Origin: JAKACA01 sp050008715 | Lineage (GTDB): Bacteria > Actinomycetota > Acidimicrobiia > Acidimicrobiales > Bog-793 | Direction of reading: 5' to 3' | NCBI GenBank assembly: GCA_050008715.1 | Contig: JBEKMC010000002.1 | Span: 23,757-87,756, forward strand | DNA length: 64,000 bases | Position numbers and translations under genes: made by a program | Notes under the pieces: model-generated | Database searches by the model: none | The model's input: only the letters and a program-made list of their open reading frames with translations | Told to the model about the DNA's origin: nothing | Shown: positions 11,414 through 21,046 of the stretch, one piece after another | Numbering within the stretch: position 1 is the stretch's first letter | Layout of the letters: every line of letters starts with the position of its first letter

Positions 11414-11570
11414 TGGGCGAACCGAGTGCGAAGACCGACTGGGACAGGCACGGTGCGGTCGCCCTATGCACGAGGTTCGGTCCTGGCGGGCCGACGACGT
11501 CGGGGGTGGGTGGGCTGACTACGCCGGGTGGGTGACGGGCGCCGCCGGCACCTTCACCGGAGAAATGAGC

Positions 11571-11648
11571 TCAGTTCCCGCGGAGCCGCTTGGCGGCGAC
11601 AACCCCGAGGGCGACGAGCAGGGCCAGGACGAGCACCTTCTTGATCAT
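11571..11648 (-). CDS. 25-residue membrane microprotein
   Basis: A tiny reading frame: MIKKVLVLALLVALGVVAAK then RLRGN and stop. It is a basic N-terminus, a single hydrophobic helix of about 17 residues and a basic C-terminus, as in many real small membrane proteins. A strong TATGAT box (11655-11660) ends six bases before the ATG, giving a textbook leaderless arrangement. It sits alone in the roughly 300-base gap between the HAD gene and the sigma factor; nothing else coding was seen in that gap. Function unknown. Confidence 0.5.
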   Translation of the reverse strand: MIKKVLVLALLVALGVVAAKRLRGN

Positions 11649-11654
11649 GCAGCG

Positions 11655-11660
11655 ATCATA
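11655..11660 (-). promoter_or_regulatory. -10 box of the microprotein gene
   Basis: TATGAT on the minus strand, six bases from the ATG at 11648; this would place transcription start at the start codon. The -35 region is weak. Confidence 0.45.
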
Positions 11661-11719
11661 CGCCGCAACGCCGGCTGCCGTTCGCAGGCCCGAGGCCGAA
11701 GGACTTCGAGCAGCGTCTG

Positions 11720-12670
<951 letters not shown>

Positions 12671-12836
12671 GTATCGCAGATCCGGGGGATCGAGCGCCGA
12701 CTCAGGGTGCCGTCGGTTCGTGAGATGAGATCCGAGCCGCACGAAGCGGTTGACAGCTCCCGATCACGCACGCCCGCCGGGATTCAGCCCTCGAACCTGC
12801 ACTGCCGTATGTCCGGGACCTAGTGTAACGGTGGAG

Positions 12837-13388
12837 TCAAGCGCCCCTACCAGGCTGTTTTCTGAGACGCCGCACTACAGCTTGCTCAGCTTGCAGATCT
12901 GTCGCCACCCTGCACAGGACCCGTTCCAGCGGCCCGTCGGCAGCTCTCGACAGCCGATCGAGGCGGAAGTCGTAGACGCCGGCGAGCACTTCGTAGAGCG
13001 CCGCCGCCGTCTCCGGCAGCGACTCGTCGGCGCCGCCGCTCCCGCCCGCTCGCTCCTCGACGGTGGACATGAGCGACGTCAGCGACCCGGTCGCGGCCGA
13101 CGACAGGCAGGACACGGCGGCGTCCGGCACGAGCCCCACCGAGACGGGCAGGAGTGTCTCCAGCTCGCGGGCTCGCCAGGCGGCGCGCAGGCTCGCCGCA
13201 GACGCCCACACGACCTCCTCTGGCGAGCTGCACGAGGGCGCAGAACGGCCGAGCCAGCCGAACAGAGCCAGCTCGACCTCCCGCAGGCCACCGATCACCC
13301 CCGCGGTGTCGGTCATGGCGAGTGGACCGTCGGGCCCGTTCAGCTCCGCCGCCAGGTCGCCAAGGCGACGGGCAGGTTCGGAGCTCAC
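12837..13388 (-). CDS. uncharacterised helical protein coupled to nadE
   Basis: Not recognised. It has 183 residues and is rich in Ala, Leu, Arg and Glu, with no signal peptide or membrane segment; two mainly helical halves are separated by a Gly/Ser/Glu-rich loop (ERAGGSGGADES). The segment REVELALFGWLGR and a later YEVLAGVYDFRL suggest a helical bundle, perhaps ferritin-like, but no metal ligands could be assigned. Its GTG start overlaps the nadE stop by four bases (GTGA), so it is translated with NAD synthetase. The gene ends about 95 bases before the sigma-factor start. Confidence 0.7.
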   Translation of the reverse strand: MSSEPARRLGDLAAELNGPDGPLAMTDTAGVIGGLREVELALFGWLGRSAPSCSSPEEVVWASAASLRAAWRARELETLLPVSVGLVPDAAVSCLSSAATGSLTSLMSTVEERAGGSGGADESLPETAAALYEVLAGVYDFRLDRLSRAADGPLERVLCRVATDLQAEQAVVRRLRKQPGRGA

Positions 13389-15103
13389 CAGTGCATGAAC
13401 CCGTTCGTGATCGGCATGCGCCGGTCCTTGCCGAAGCCCCTGCTCGTGACCCGGGGGCCAGGAGCCGCCTGCCGCCGTTTGTACTCCGCCCGGTCCACGA
13501 GGAAGACCACCCGGCGAACGATGTCGGCATCGAAACCCTCGGCCACGATCTCCGCCGGCGTCCGATCGAGCTCGACGTACCCGTAGAGGATCGGGTCGAG
13601 GATCTCGTAGGGAGGCAGGCTGTCGTCGTCGCGTTGATCCGGGCGAAGCTCGGCGGAGGGCGGTTTCTCGAGAACGCTCGCGGGGATGACGACCTCTGCA
13701 GCATTTCGAGCTCGGCAGAGCTCGTAGACGAGGGTCTTCGGAACGTCTTTGATGACGGCGAAGCCGCCGTTCATGTCCCCGTAGAGCGTGGCATACCCGA
13801 CGGCCATCTCACTCTTGTTGCCGGTGGTGAGGACGAGCCAGCCGAACTGGTTCGACAGCGCCATGACGAGAGTCCCGCGGATGCGGGCCTGCAAGTTCTC
13901 GGCTGCGACACCCCCGGCACCGTCGGTCAATACCGGCTGCAGCAGTGTCAGCAGGGCATCGTGTGCCGGCTCGATCTCGATCGTCCGGGTGTCGATCCGG
14001 AGATTGGCCGCCAGTTCGATGGCGTCGGTGATCGAGCCCTCGGACGAGTACCTCGACGGCAGGAGGACGCCGTGGACGCGTGACGGTCCGATGGCATCGA
14101 CCGCAATCGCGGCAACGAGCGAGGAGTCGACTCCTCCTGACAGGGCGACGAGCACGTCGCCGAAGCGGTTCTTCTCCACGTAGTCCCGCGTGCCGAGAAC
14201 GAGGGCCGCATAGACCGCTTCCGCCTCCGTCAGCTCCGGGGCGATCCCGGCACGGGGGAGCGGTGACGGATCATCGGTACGAACCCCGGTCACGAGGCGA
14301 GCCGGCAGCGCCGGCGTGTCGGGGCGACCCCGGGGGTCGAGGATGCGCTTCCGGTATGCCGGGCGAAGATCGAGGTCGGTGAGCAACATGGCTTCCTCGA
14401 ACCGTGGCGCGGAGGCAAGCAGTGCCCCGTCGTCGCCGAGGATCATCGAGCCGCCGTCGAACACGAGCTCATCCTGTCCTCCGACGAGGTTGACGTACGC
14501 GAGGACGGCGGAGGCGTCTGCCGCCCGTGTGGCCAGCATCCGTCGTCGCTCGGCGAGGACGCCCGCACGGTAGGGCGAGCCGTTCAGCACCACGATCAGG
14601 TCGGCTCCGCCGGCGCCGAGGCGCGCCACCGGACCGGTCGGGCTCCAGGCGTCCTCGCACACGACGACGCCGACACGGACGCCGTTGACGAGGTAGAGAT
14701 GGTCGTCAGCGGTGGATGCGCCGGAACGGAACCAGCGCTGCTCGTCGAACACCCCGTAGTTCGGGAGGAGCTCCTTGTGCCAGACACCGTGCACCTTGCC
14801 GCCGGCGCAGACTGCGGCGGCGTTGTAGAGGTCTCCGTCGGCGTCGACGTATCCCACGACGGCCGCGCACTTGCCGGTCTTCTCGGCGATCGTGTCGAGG
14901 GCGCGCAGGTTTGCCTCCACGAAAGCCGGGTTCACGAGTAGGTCCTCCGGCGGATAACCCGTGATGACGAGCTCCGGGAACACGGCGAGATCGGCCCCTG
15001 CACCTTCGGCGTCGGCGAGGGCGGCGAGAACCTTGGTGACGTTGCCGTCGAGGTCGCCCACCACCGGGTCGAGCTGGCACAGGGCCACGCGCAGGCGGCC
15101 CAC
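13385..15103 (-). CDS. nadE: glutamine-dependent NAD+ synthetase
   Basis: Amidates nicotinic acid adenine dinucleotide to NAD+ using glutamine. The N-terminal nitrilase-like glutaminase domain has its Glu in FPELVITGYPPEDL (about residue 43), Lys in HKELLPNYGVFDE and Cys in VVCEDAW. The C-terminal ATP-pyrophosphatase domain carries ALSGGVDSSLVAA and TTGNKSEMAVGYATLYGD. It has 572 residues, somewhat short of the mycobacterial type (about 680), closer to the other bacterial glutamine-dependent forms. It starts with GTG at 15103; a TACGCT box lies six bases upstream, so it is probably leaderless. It is divergent from glnE. Confidence 0.96.
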   Translation of the reverse strand: MGRLRVALCQLDPVVGDLDGNVTKVLAALADAEGAGADLAVFPELVITGYPPEDLLVNPAFVEANLRALDTIAEKTGKCAAVVGYVDADGDLYNAAAVCAGGKVHGVWHKELLPNYGVFDEQRWFRSGASTADDHLYLVNGVRVGVVVCEDAWSPTGPVARLGAGGADLIVVLNGSPYRAGVLAERRRMLATRAADASAVLAYVNLVGGQDELVFDGGSMILGDDGALLASAPRFEEAMLLTDLDLRPAYRKRILDPRGRPDTPALPARLVTGVRTDDPSPLPRAGIAPELTEAEAVYAALVLGTRDYVEKNRFGDVLVALSGGVDSSLVAAIAVDAIGPSRVHGVLLPSRYSSEGSITDAIELAANLRIDTRTIEIEPAHDALLTLLQPVLTDGAGGVAAENLQARIRGTLVMALSNQFGWLVLTTGNKSEMAVGYATLYGDMNGGFAVIKDVPKTLVYELCRARNAAEVVIPASVLEKPPSAELRPDQRDDDSLPPYEILDPILYGYVELDRTPAEIVAEGFDADIVRRVVFLVDRAEYKRRQAAPGPRVTSRGFGKDRRMPITNGFMHW

Positions 15104-15109
15104 GTCACG

Positions 15110-15115
15110 AGCGTA
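15110..15115 (-). promoter_or_regulatory. -10 box of nadE
   Basis: TACGCT on the minus strand, six bases from the GTG start, which predicts a leaderless mRNA. It lies in the 50-base divergent gap with glnE, whose own candidate -10 is at 15130-15135. Confidence 0.4.
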
Positions 15116-15129
15116 CCCCCTCGTGCTCC

Positions 15130-15135
15130 TAACCT
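15130..15135 (+). promoter_or_regulatory. putative -10 box of glnE
   Basis: TAACCT on the plus strand, 18 bases before the ATG, leaving a short leader that contains a GAGG element. No convincing -35. Confidence 0.3.
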
Positions 15136-15153
15136 GCTCAGCGAGGCGATGAG

Positions 15154-17991
15154 ATGAGACTGCCGGACGAGCTCGAGTTGGCTGCCCGCTCTTCGGCCGC
15201 GCCGGAGGCCGTGCGTGTCACCTTCGAGCGGCTGGCGGAGAGCGACCCGGCCGCGGCAGAGCGTCTCGCCGACGTCGGCGAGCTCGCCGTAGTCGTCGCC
15301 TCCGTCGTGGCGGCGAGCCGGTCGCTCGGCCGCCTTGTGCTCACCGATCCACTGGCGCTCGACGTCATCGCCGACGCCGCGCCTGAGCTCGGACCGGCTG
15401 GGCGCTACGCCAGGGGTGACGGCGACCTCAACAGCGCCCCAGCCGCCCGTTCGCCCGCGATCGACCCTGAGCAGGCGAGCGACGCGGCCGATCTGGCCCG
15501 TCGCAAGCGACTCGGGCTGCTCAGCATCGCCGCGAGAGACCTGGCCGGCGTCACCGGGTTGGAGGAGGTGGGCGAAGCGCTCTCGAACCTCGCCGACGGA
15601 GTGCTGCGCGCCGCCTGCGGCCTCGCCAGTGTCGGGACGGGACTCTCGGTGATCGCCATGGGAAAGCACGGCGCCCGCGAGCTCAACTACGCGAGCGACG
15701 TCGACATCATGTTCGTCGGCGAGGACGAAGGCGGGGCCGCCCGGCGCGTCATCGCCATCGCCAGCGGATCGTTTCGCGTCGACACCGACCTGCGACCCGA
15801 AGGACGAAACGGAGCCCTCGTCCGATCGCTCGAATCCTTCAACAGCTACTGGGAACGCTGGGCGCGACCGTGGGAGTTCCAGGCGCTCCTCAAAGCCCGC
15901 GCGGCTGCCGGCGACGCCGAGCTCGGCACCGCCTTCGAGGCGGCCGCCGCCGGCGCCGTCTGGGGCCGGCGCCTCGATGCCGACGACCTCGCCGAGCTGA
16001 GGTCGATGAAGGGAAGGGCCGAGGAGCTCGTCTCGAAGAAGGGGCTTTCCGACCGCGAGATCAAACGTGGCCGAGGCGGCATCCGCGACATCGAGTTCTC
16101 CGTGCAACTGCTCCAATTGGTGCACGGTGCCGCCGACCCTTTCATCCGCCGGCCTTCCACGTTGGCAGCCCTCGGGGAACTGGCCGAAGCCGGCTACGTG
16201 GACCGCGGCGATGCTGCCGCGCTGGCTCTCTCCTACCGATTCCTCCGTACCGTCGAGCACCGGCTGCAACTCGTCGAAGAAGCCCAGGTTCATACCGTAC
16301 CGGGCGACCTCGAGGCTCGCGAGGCGCTGGCGAACGTGCTGGGGTTCTCCGGCTCGGGCGGGTGGGCCGACGCCACGAAACGAGGCGGCGGCGGTGCCCG
16401 GGAGCGCATGGACACGGTGATGGGGCGCTACCAGTCCTCGGCTCGGGCGATCCACGAGCGGCTCTTCTTCCGGCCGCTCCTCGAAGTCTTCGCCGGCGCG
16501 GCCTCCGGCGCCGAGATCAAGGTTGCCGGGCCCGGGGTGGGCGACGGTCGGTGGACGGTAGCAGCCGCCGAGAGCCGGCTCGAGGCCCTCGGCTTCCGGC
16601 AGGCGGAGCGCACGCGCCAGGCACTCCGGGAGCTCACGCGTGGCCTCACTCGGTCGTCCCGCCTCATGCAGCAGCTGCTCCCGGTGCTCCTCGGCTGGCT
16701 CTCGGAAGCGCCCGATCCCGACCAGGGCTTGCTCAACCTTCGCAACCTGGTCTCGGTCGGCCACCGCCGCGACGTCCTCGTGGCCTCGTTCAGGGAGTCC
16801 CCGGAGCTGGCGCGTCGCCTGTGCCGTCTGCTCGGAACCGGCCGGCAGGTGGGGCACCTCGTCGGCAGGCATCCCGAGATCGCCACGCGGCTCGATGACG
16901 ATCACGAGCTCGACCGTCCCTCCCGGACAGAGCTCGTCGAGCGAGCCGTTGTGGCAGTCGACCAGGGTCCCACTCGCTCGGGGCCGGCACTGCGCCGCGT
17001 CGTCGAGTCGACCACTCTGCGAATCCTCGCCGGCGACCTGCTGTTGCCGACGTCGCCGGTCTCGACCTTCCGGGCGCTGGCCGCTGTCGGCGATGCTGCC
17101 TTGGCGGCCGCCTTGCACGCGGCCGCACCGCGGGTGCCCTTCGGCATCATCGCCATGGGGCGCCTCGGCGGCGAGGAGCTCGCGTACGGCAGCGACCTCG
17201 ACGTACTGCTCGTCTACGACGGCTCGGGTGCCGGTGACGCCGCCCTCGCCGAAGAAGCGGCGACCTCCATCTTCAGGCTCCTCAACGGCCCGACGCCGGC
17301 GGAGCGCATCCTCACGGTCGATGCCTCCCTCCGACCCGAGGGGCGCCACGGGCCGCGAGCTCGCAGCCTCGACGCCTACGCCGAGTACCACCGCCGGCGT
17401 ATCGAGACCTGGGAACGGCAGGCGCTGCTACGAGCCCGTCCGGTGGCCGGGGACCCCGACGTACTGGGTCGCTTCATGGCGTTGACGGCCGAGGTCCTCT
17501 GGTCGGCGCCGTTCGGGGCAGAGGAGGAGCGGGCGATACGACGCATGAAAGCCCGCGTGGAACGAGAACGGATCCCCGCCGGAGAGGATCCCCAGTTCCA
17601 CCTGAAGCTCGGGAAGGGCTCTCTCTCGGACGTGGAATGGACCGTGCAGCTTCTGCAGCTCGAGCATGGCGTCGCCACGCCGAGCACGATCGAGGCGATC
17701 AAGCTCCTCGTGGCCGCCGGCCACCTCGAAGCCGGTGAGGGGGCGGTGCTGGGCGAGGCGTACCGTTTCTTGTCTGCGACCCGCAACCGGTGGCACCTCG
17801 TCGGCAACTTCATCGCCGGCGCCGGCGGGATCGTGAGCAGGAGCGGATCAGACTCGCTGCCACCGGATCGTGAGGCACTGTCCCGCCTCACACGCTCACT
17901 CGGGACTTCGCCCACCGAGCTCCGGGAGGCATACCGCCGAGTGACGCGTCGTGCCCGGCGGGTCGTGGAGGAGCGCTTCTACGGCCTGTGA
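15154..17991 (+). CDS. glnE: bifunctional glutamine synthetase adenylyltransferase/adenylyl-removing enzyme
   Basis: Controls glutamine synthetase by adding or removing AMP on a tyrosine according to nitrogen status. It has 945 residues and two nucleotidyltransferase halves. The first catalytic motif is GARELNYASDVDIMF (near residue 170) and the second GGEELAYGSDLDVLL (near residue 672); each has the G-S/A-D-x-D pattern. The KRGRGGIRDIEF and KGSLSDVEWTVQLLQ segments mark the helical domain after each half. This is the usual full length. It stands as a single gene, divergent from nadE by 50 bases and converging on mobA. Confidence 0.97.
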   Translation: MRLPDELELAARSSAAPEAVRVTFERLAESDPAAAERLADVGELAVVVASVVAASRSLGRLVLTDPLALDVIADAAPELGPAGRYARGDGDLNSAPAARSPAIDPEQASDAADLARRKRLGLLSIAARDLAGVTGLEEVGEALSNLADGVLRAACGLASVGTGLSVIAMGKHGARELNYASDVDIMFVGEDEGGAARRVIAIASGSFRVDTDLRPEGRNGALVRSLESFNSYWERWARPWEFQALLKARAAAGDAELGTAFEAAAAGAVWGRRLDADDLAELRSMKGRAEELVSKKGLSDREIKRGRGGIRDIEFSVQLLQLVHGAADPFIRRPSTLAALGELAEAGYVDRGDAAALALSYRFLRTVEHRLQLVEEAQVHTVPGDLEAREALANVLGFSGSGGWADATKRGGGGARERMDTVMGRYQSSARAIHERLFFRPLLEVFAGAASGAEIKVAGPGVGDGRWTVAAAESRLEALGFRQAERTRQALRELTRGLTRSSRLMQQLLPVLLGWLSEAPDPDQGLLNLRNLVSVGHRRDVLVASFRESPELARRLCRLLGTGRQVGHLVGRHPEIATRLDDDHELDRPSRTELVERAVVAVDQGPTRSGPALRRVVESTTLRILAGDLLLPTSPVSTFRALAAVGDAALAAALHAAAPRVPFGIIAMGRLGGEELAYGSDLDVLLVYDGSGAGDAALAEEAATSIFRLLNGPTPAERILTVDASLRPEGRHGPRARSLDAYAEYHRRRIETWERQALLRARPVAGDPDVLGRFMALTAEVLWSAPFGAEEERAIRRMKARVERERIPAGEDPQFHLKLGKGSLSDVEWTVQLLQLEHGVATPSTIEAIKLLVAAGHLEAGEGAVLGEAYRFLSATRNRWHLVGNFIAGAGGIVSRSGSDSLPPDREALSRLTRSLGTSPTELREAYRRVTRRARRVVEERFYGL

Positions 17992-18007
17992 CGGCGCGGG
18001 AAGGCCA

Positions 18008-18592
18008 TCAGGGGCCGTCGAGCGGCAAGTCCTCCGGCCGGTCGGCGTCGCGAAATGCAAGTGGTGTTGCCACGGTCCCCCAGTCGGCCTCGCCGAGGTA
18101 CGCCGTGTCCGGCCCCAGCGCAGGCGACACGGCGCGAACGCCCGAGGCGACGAGCTCCACGGCTCGGTCGAGGTCGTCGGGGCACCAGCGGGCGCAAAGC
18201 GGTTGCGTGCGACCCTCCACCACGGGTACGACCGATGCGTCCTCCGGGCGCCCGGCCAGCCAGTCCAACACCTCCTCCGTGAGCAATGGGAGATCGGTCG
18301 CAAGCACGATCACGTCGCCCGAAAAGCCCAGTCCCCGCAGGCATCGCCACCCTGTCGCGATGGCAGCAAGAGGCCCCTCGCCCGGATCAGGCTCGGTCGT
18401 CGGAAGCCCGGACCGTCCCGGCCCGACTTCGAGCGCCGGCCGGGCGACGTCGGCGAGCAGACCGCCGAGTCGGACCGAGAGGATCTCGCCGGCGACCTCG
18501 AGCGTCGCCTTGTCGCGCCCCATGCGGCGGCTCCTGCCACCGGTCAGCAGCAGACCGCCCGGCAGGTGGGGATCGTCCGGCAGGTGCCTCAA
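18008..18592 (-). CDS. mobA: molybdenum cofactor guanylyltransferase
   Basis: Transfers GMP to molybdopterin to make the guanine dinucleotide cofactor. The nucleotide-binding signature LLLTGGRSRRMGRDKATL lies near the N-terminus, followed by GEGPLAAIATG and the ATDLPLL metal-binding Asp region. The TTG start at 18592 gives 194 residues, the normal length; it overlaps the DUF6457 stop (TTGA), which decides the start. Upstream in-frame codons only extend into that gene. No other molybdopterin genes are in the window. Confidence 0.88.
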   Translation of the reverse strand: MRHLPDDPHLPGGLLLTGGRSRRMGRDKATLEVAGEILSVRLGGLLADVARPALEVGPGRSGLPTTEPDPGEGPLAAIATGWRCLRGLGFSGDVIVLATDLPLLTEEVLDWLAGRPEDASVVPVVEGRTQPLCARWCPDDLDRAVELVASGVRAVSPALGPDTAYLGEADWGTVATPLAFRDADRPEDLPLDGP

Positions 18593-18867
18593 GCGGTTGT
18601 GGGGCCGCTGTCCCCATGCCCTGCCACCTCGCCGGCGACCGCTTCGGAATCGAGCTCGGCGGCGAGCGCCCGGGCATGGGCGAGCGCTTCGTCCGGCGAG
18701 ATGCCGGCCTGGCCCACGAGCCACGACGAGATGGGCGCGGCCGTTCGCTCGGACGCGTGGGCGGCCACGGCCGTCATCGAGAGGAGCTCCCCCACAGAGG
18801 TCTCGTCAGGCGTCTCGAGCCCGAGGCGCTTGGCGTAGCGGTCGATCCATTCGGCAGCTGTCGTCAT
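18589..18867 (-). CDS. DUF6457 protein
   Basis: A 92-residue soluble helical protein with the order AEWIDRYAKRLGL, then HASERTAAPISSWLVGQAG and a helical Ala/Glu-rich tail. This small family is known next to or fused with MobA in actinobacteria, so a helper role in molybdenum cofactor handling is likely but unproven. It overlaps mobA by four bases and starts 18 bases after the S9 peptidase stop. Confidence 0.8.
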   Translation of the reverse strand: MTTAAEWIDRYAKRLGLETPDETSVGELLSMTAVAAHASERTAAPISSWLVGQAGISPDEALAHARALAAELDSEAVAGEVAGHGDSGPTTA

Positions 18868-18885
18868 CGGTTCAGGCCTTTCAGG

Positions 18886-20838
18886 TCACGAGAGGGCGTC
18901 GGCATTCTCGATCCGGATGGTCGGGATGTCGTCCGCCGGCTTGAAACCCGCCACACGCCCGAAGAAGTACAGCGCTGCCTCGATCGTCGCCTTGATGTTC
19001 TCTGCCTTCCGGAATCCGTGCTGCTCACCTTCGAAGGCGAGGTAGGCGAATGGTATGCCGTTCTTGCGCAGCGCTTCGGCCATCGCCTCGCTCTGGGCGG
19101 GAGGCACGACCTGGTCCTCCAGGCCCTGGAACAAGATGAGGGGCGTGTGCATGAGGTCGGTGTGGAAGATGGGCGACCGCTCCTCGTAGATCGCCTCGGC
19201 TTCTGGCCACGGGCCGATAAGCCCGTCGGTGTACCGGGACTCGAATTTGTGCGTGTCCCGGGCGAGGGCGCCGGCGTCGGCGACGCCGAAATGGCTCGAG
19301 CCGGCGGCGAAGACGTCGCGGAACGTCACGGCACACAGCGTCGTGTACCCGCCGGCGCTGCCGCCCTCGATGAGGAGGCGGCGACCGTCGGCCCGGCCGT
19401 CAGCCGTGAGATAGCGCGCCGCGTTCACACAATCGTCGAGGTCGACGATGCCCCACCGGCCTCGCAGCCGCTCCCGGTACTCCCGCCCGTACCCGGAGCT
19501 GCCTCCGTAGTTCACGTCGACCACGCCGATGCCACGCGTGGTCCAGTACTGGATTTCGTAATCGAGGGAGGACGAACTTGCCGAAGTGGGGCCCCCATGG
19601 CTGTGGACGAGCAGAGGTGGCTGTTCGCCTTCCGGGGCGACGAAGTCCGGGTTCAGAGGGGGGTAGAAGAGCGCATGTGCGGTGAGCGAGTCCTCCGTCG
19701 GGAACTCGACCGGTTGCGGCTCCGACAAGTAGGCGGCATCGACCACGGCCTTCGAGGCGGCCTTCAGGATGGTCGTGGCAGCGGATGGCACGTCGACCGA
19801 GATGATGCTCGTCGGCAGCTTGGCCGAGCCCGCCACCGTCACGATGCCGCCGTCCCGGGCGCAGATCGACGTCGCCGTGGTGTAGGGCGTCGCGATGATC
19901 TGGGAGCGAGCGTTCGCTCCGATGAGGCTCATCGACCCGAGACCTTCACGCGACGAGATCGCAACGATCGACCCATCGGCGAGAAAGCAGTAGGTCGACT
20001 GCCCGAGCACCCAGTCAGGAGAGGAGAACTCTGCTTCGGCGGGCGCGATCGGGCGGCCGCCGTTCTCATCGTCCAGGTACAGGTTCCACCAGCCGGAGCG
20101 GTCGGAGATGAAGTGGAGCCGGCCGTCCGGCGCATACCTCGGCTGCGTCACCGACTCGGCGGCGCCTCCTGCCACGAGACGGGGGTTGACCGGCAGGCCG
20201 TCGGGACCGAGATCGGCGTCCCACAGCTCGGTCCCGTCCCAGGGCATGTTCGGGTGGTCCCAGGAGATCCAGGCGATTCGCCGGCCGTCGGGCGACAGCG
20301 TGGGGAACGAGAAGAAGTCGTGGCCGTCGGCCACGACCCGAGGCTCCGCCTCCCCGTCGGTGGCGAGGATCACGAGGTCGTTCACGACCTCGACAGCCAC
20401 TCCGGGCGTCCCGTGTCGCTCCCGAACGCAATACAACTGGTGGCCGTCACGGCTCACGACCGGTGCGCCGTAGCGCACCCCGGCCGCCACCGGTGGCTCG
20501 GCCGTGATCGCTTCGGGTTCCTGTCCGGGCCGCACCCGATAGAGCCGTTGATCGGCGAAATTGCTGAAGTACACCTGGTCGCCCGCGACGGCGTAACAGC
20601 GGCCGCCGTACTCGTGCACACGCGTACGGGCCGAGTAACCAGCACCGAAGACATCTCGGGTGGTGCCGTCGTCCGACCGCTTCACGATCGCCACCCTGCC
20701 ACTCTCGGCGGGACGACCCTCGGTCCAGTAGACGGCATCGCCCGCCACGGTCGGGTAGCCCAGCGACACTGCGTCTTCGAGGAGACGATCAGCGGTGAGC
20801 GGTGACGTCCACGAACCGTAGGGCGCAACGGTGACCAT
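18886..20838 (-). CDS. S9 family prolyl oligopeptidase-type peptidase
   Basis: Serine peptidase of the S9C/acylaminoacyl-peptidase type, 650 residues. Residues 1 to about 380 form WD/TolB-like beta-propeller repeats (SPDGRRIAWISWDHPNMPW, APDGRLHFISDRSG). The C-terminal alpha/beta-hydrolase domain has the nucleophile in GGSAGGYTT, the acid in GLEDQVVPP and the histidine in EGEQHGF. HGGPT is the oxyanion segment. There is no signal peptide, so it should be cytoplasmic. The ATG at 20838 is preceded six bases away by a TATCGT -10 box; longer upstream extensions lack homology. It heads an operon with DUF6457 and mobA. Confidence 0.92.
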   Translation of the reverse strand: MVTVAPYGSWTSPLTADRLLEDAVSLGYPTVAGDAVYWTEGRPAESGRVAIVKRSDDGTTRDVFGAGYSARTRVHEYGGRCYAVAGDQVYFSNFADQRLYRVRPGQEPEAITAEPPVAAGVRYGAPVVSRDGHQLYCVRERHGTPGVAVEVVNDLVILATDGEAEPRVVADGHDFFSFPTLSPDGRRIAWISWDHPNMPWDGTELWDADLGPDGLPVNPRLVAGGAAESVTQPRYAPDGRLHFISDRSGWWNLYLDDENGGRPIAPAEAEFSSPDWVLGQSTYCFLADGSIVAISSREGLGSMSLIGANARSQIIATPYTTATSICARDGGIVTVAGSAKLPTSIISVDVPSAATTILKAASKAVVDAAYLSEPQPVEFPTEDSLTAHALFYPPLNPDFVAPEGEQPPLLVHSHGGPTSASSSSLDYEIQYWTTRGIGVVDVNYGGSSGYGREYRERLRGRWGIVDLDDCVNAARYLTADGRADGRRLLIEGGSAGGYTTLCAVTFRDVFAAGSSHFGVADAGALARDTHKFESRYTDGLIGPWPEAEAIYEERSPIFHTDLMHTPLILFQGLEDQVVPPAQSEAMAEALRKNGIPFAYLAFEGEQHGFRKAENIKATIEAALYFFGRVAGFKPADDIPTIRIENADALS

Positions 20839-20844
20839 GGCACG

Positions 20845-20850
20845 ACGATA
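20845..20850 (-). promoter_or_regulatory. -10 box of the S9 peptidase operon
   Basis: TATCGT on the minus strand ends six bases before the ATG, consistent with a leaderless transcript. Confidence 0.4.
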
Positions 20851-20934
20851 GGCCCGACCGACGCCTCGGCGCGGGGCTGTGCGGACCGTGTGCTCTCGGG
20901 TGGTCCCGTGGGGGTACCGTTTCCTGTGCGCAGT

Positions 20935-20950
20935 GCCGCCGGCCGGCGGC
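20935..20950. repeat. 16-base perfect GC palindrome
   Basis: The 16 bases GCCGCCGGCCGGCGGC equal their own reverse complement and are followed by two more GGCGGCAGG-like copies. They lie in the 208-base divergent gap between the S9 peptidase and the GGDEF-EAL gene. This may be an operator or simply GC-rich low complexity. Confidence 0.35.
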
Positions 20951-21046
20951 CGGCGGCAGGCGGCAGGCAGGCCTTCGGGCGATAGTCGTGCGGCATGCGT
21001 CGCAGTTCCGGCGCCCCACCGGATCTGCTCGGCAGGGAGGGGCAGG

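Noticed and set aside
12750..12755. TTGACA on the plus strand upstream of the sigma-factor gene
   Set aside because: No -10 at 16-19 bases, and no plus-strand gene follows.
14932..17391. 819-codon minus-strand open frame opposite glnE
   Set aside because: Antisense shadow; no recognisable domain and glnE is complete on the plus strand.
20879..21046. Upstream extension of the PAS-GGDEF-EAL protein to 20879
   Set aside because: The added 56 residues are low-complexity and cross a 16-base palindrome; TTG 21047 has a strong Shine-Dalgarno.
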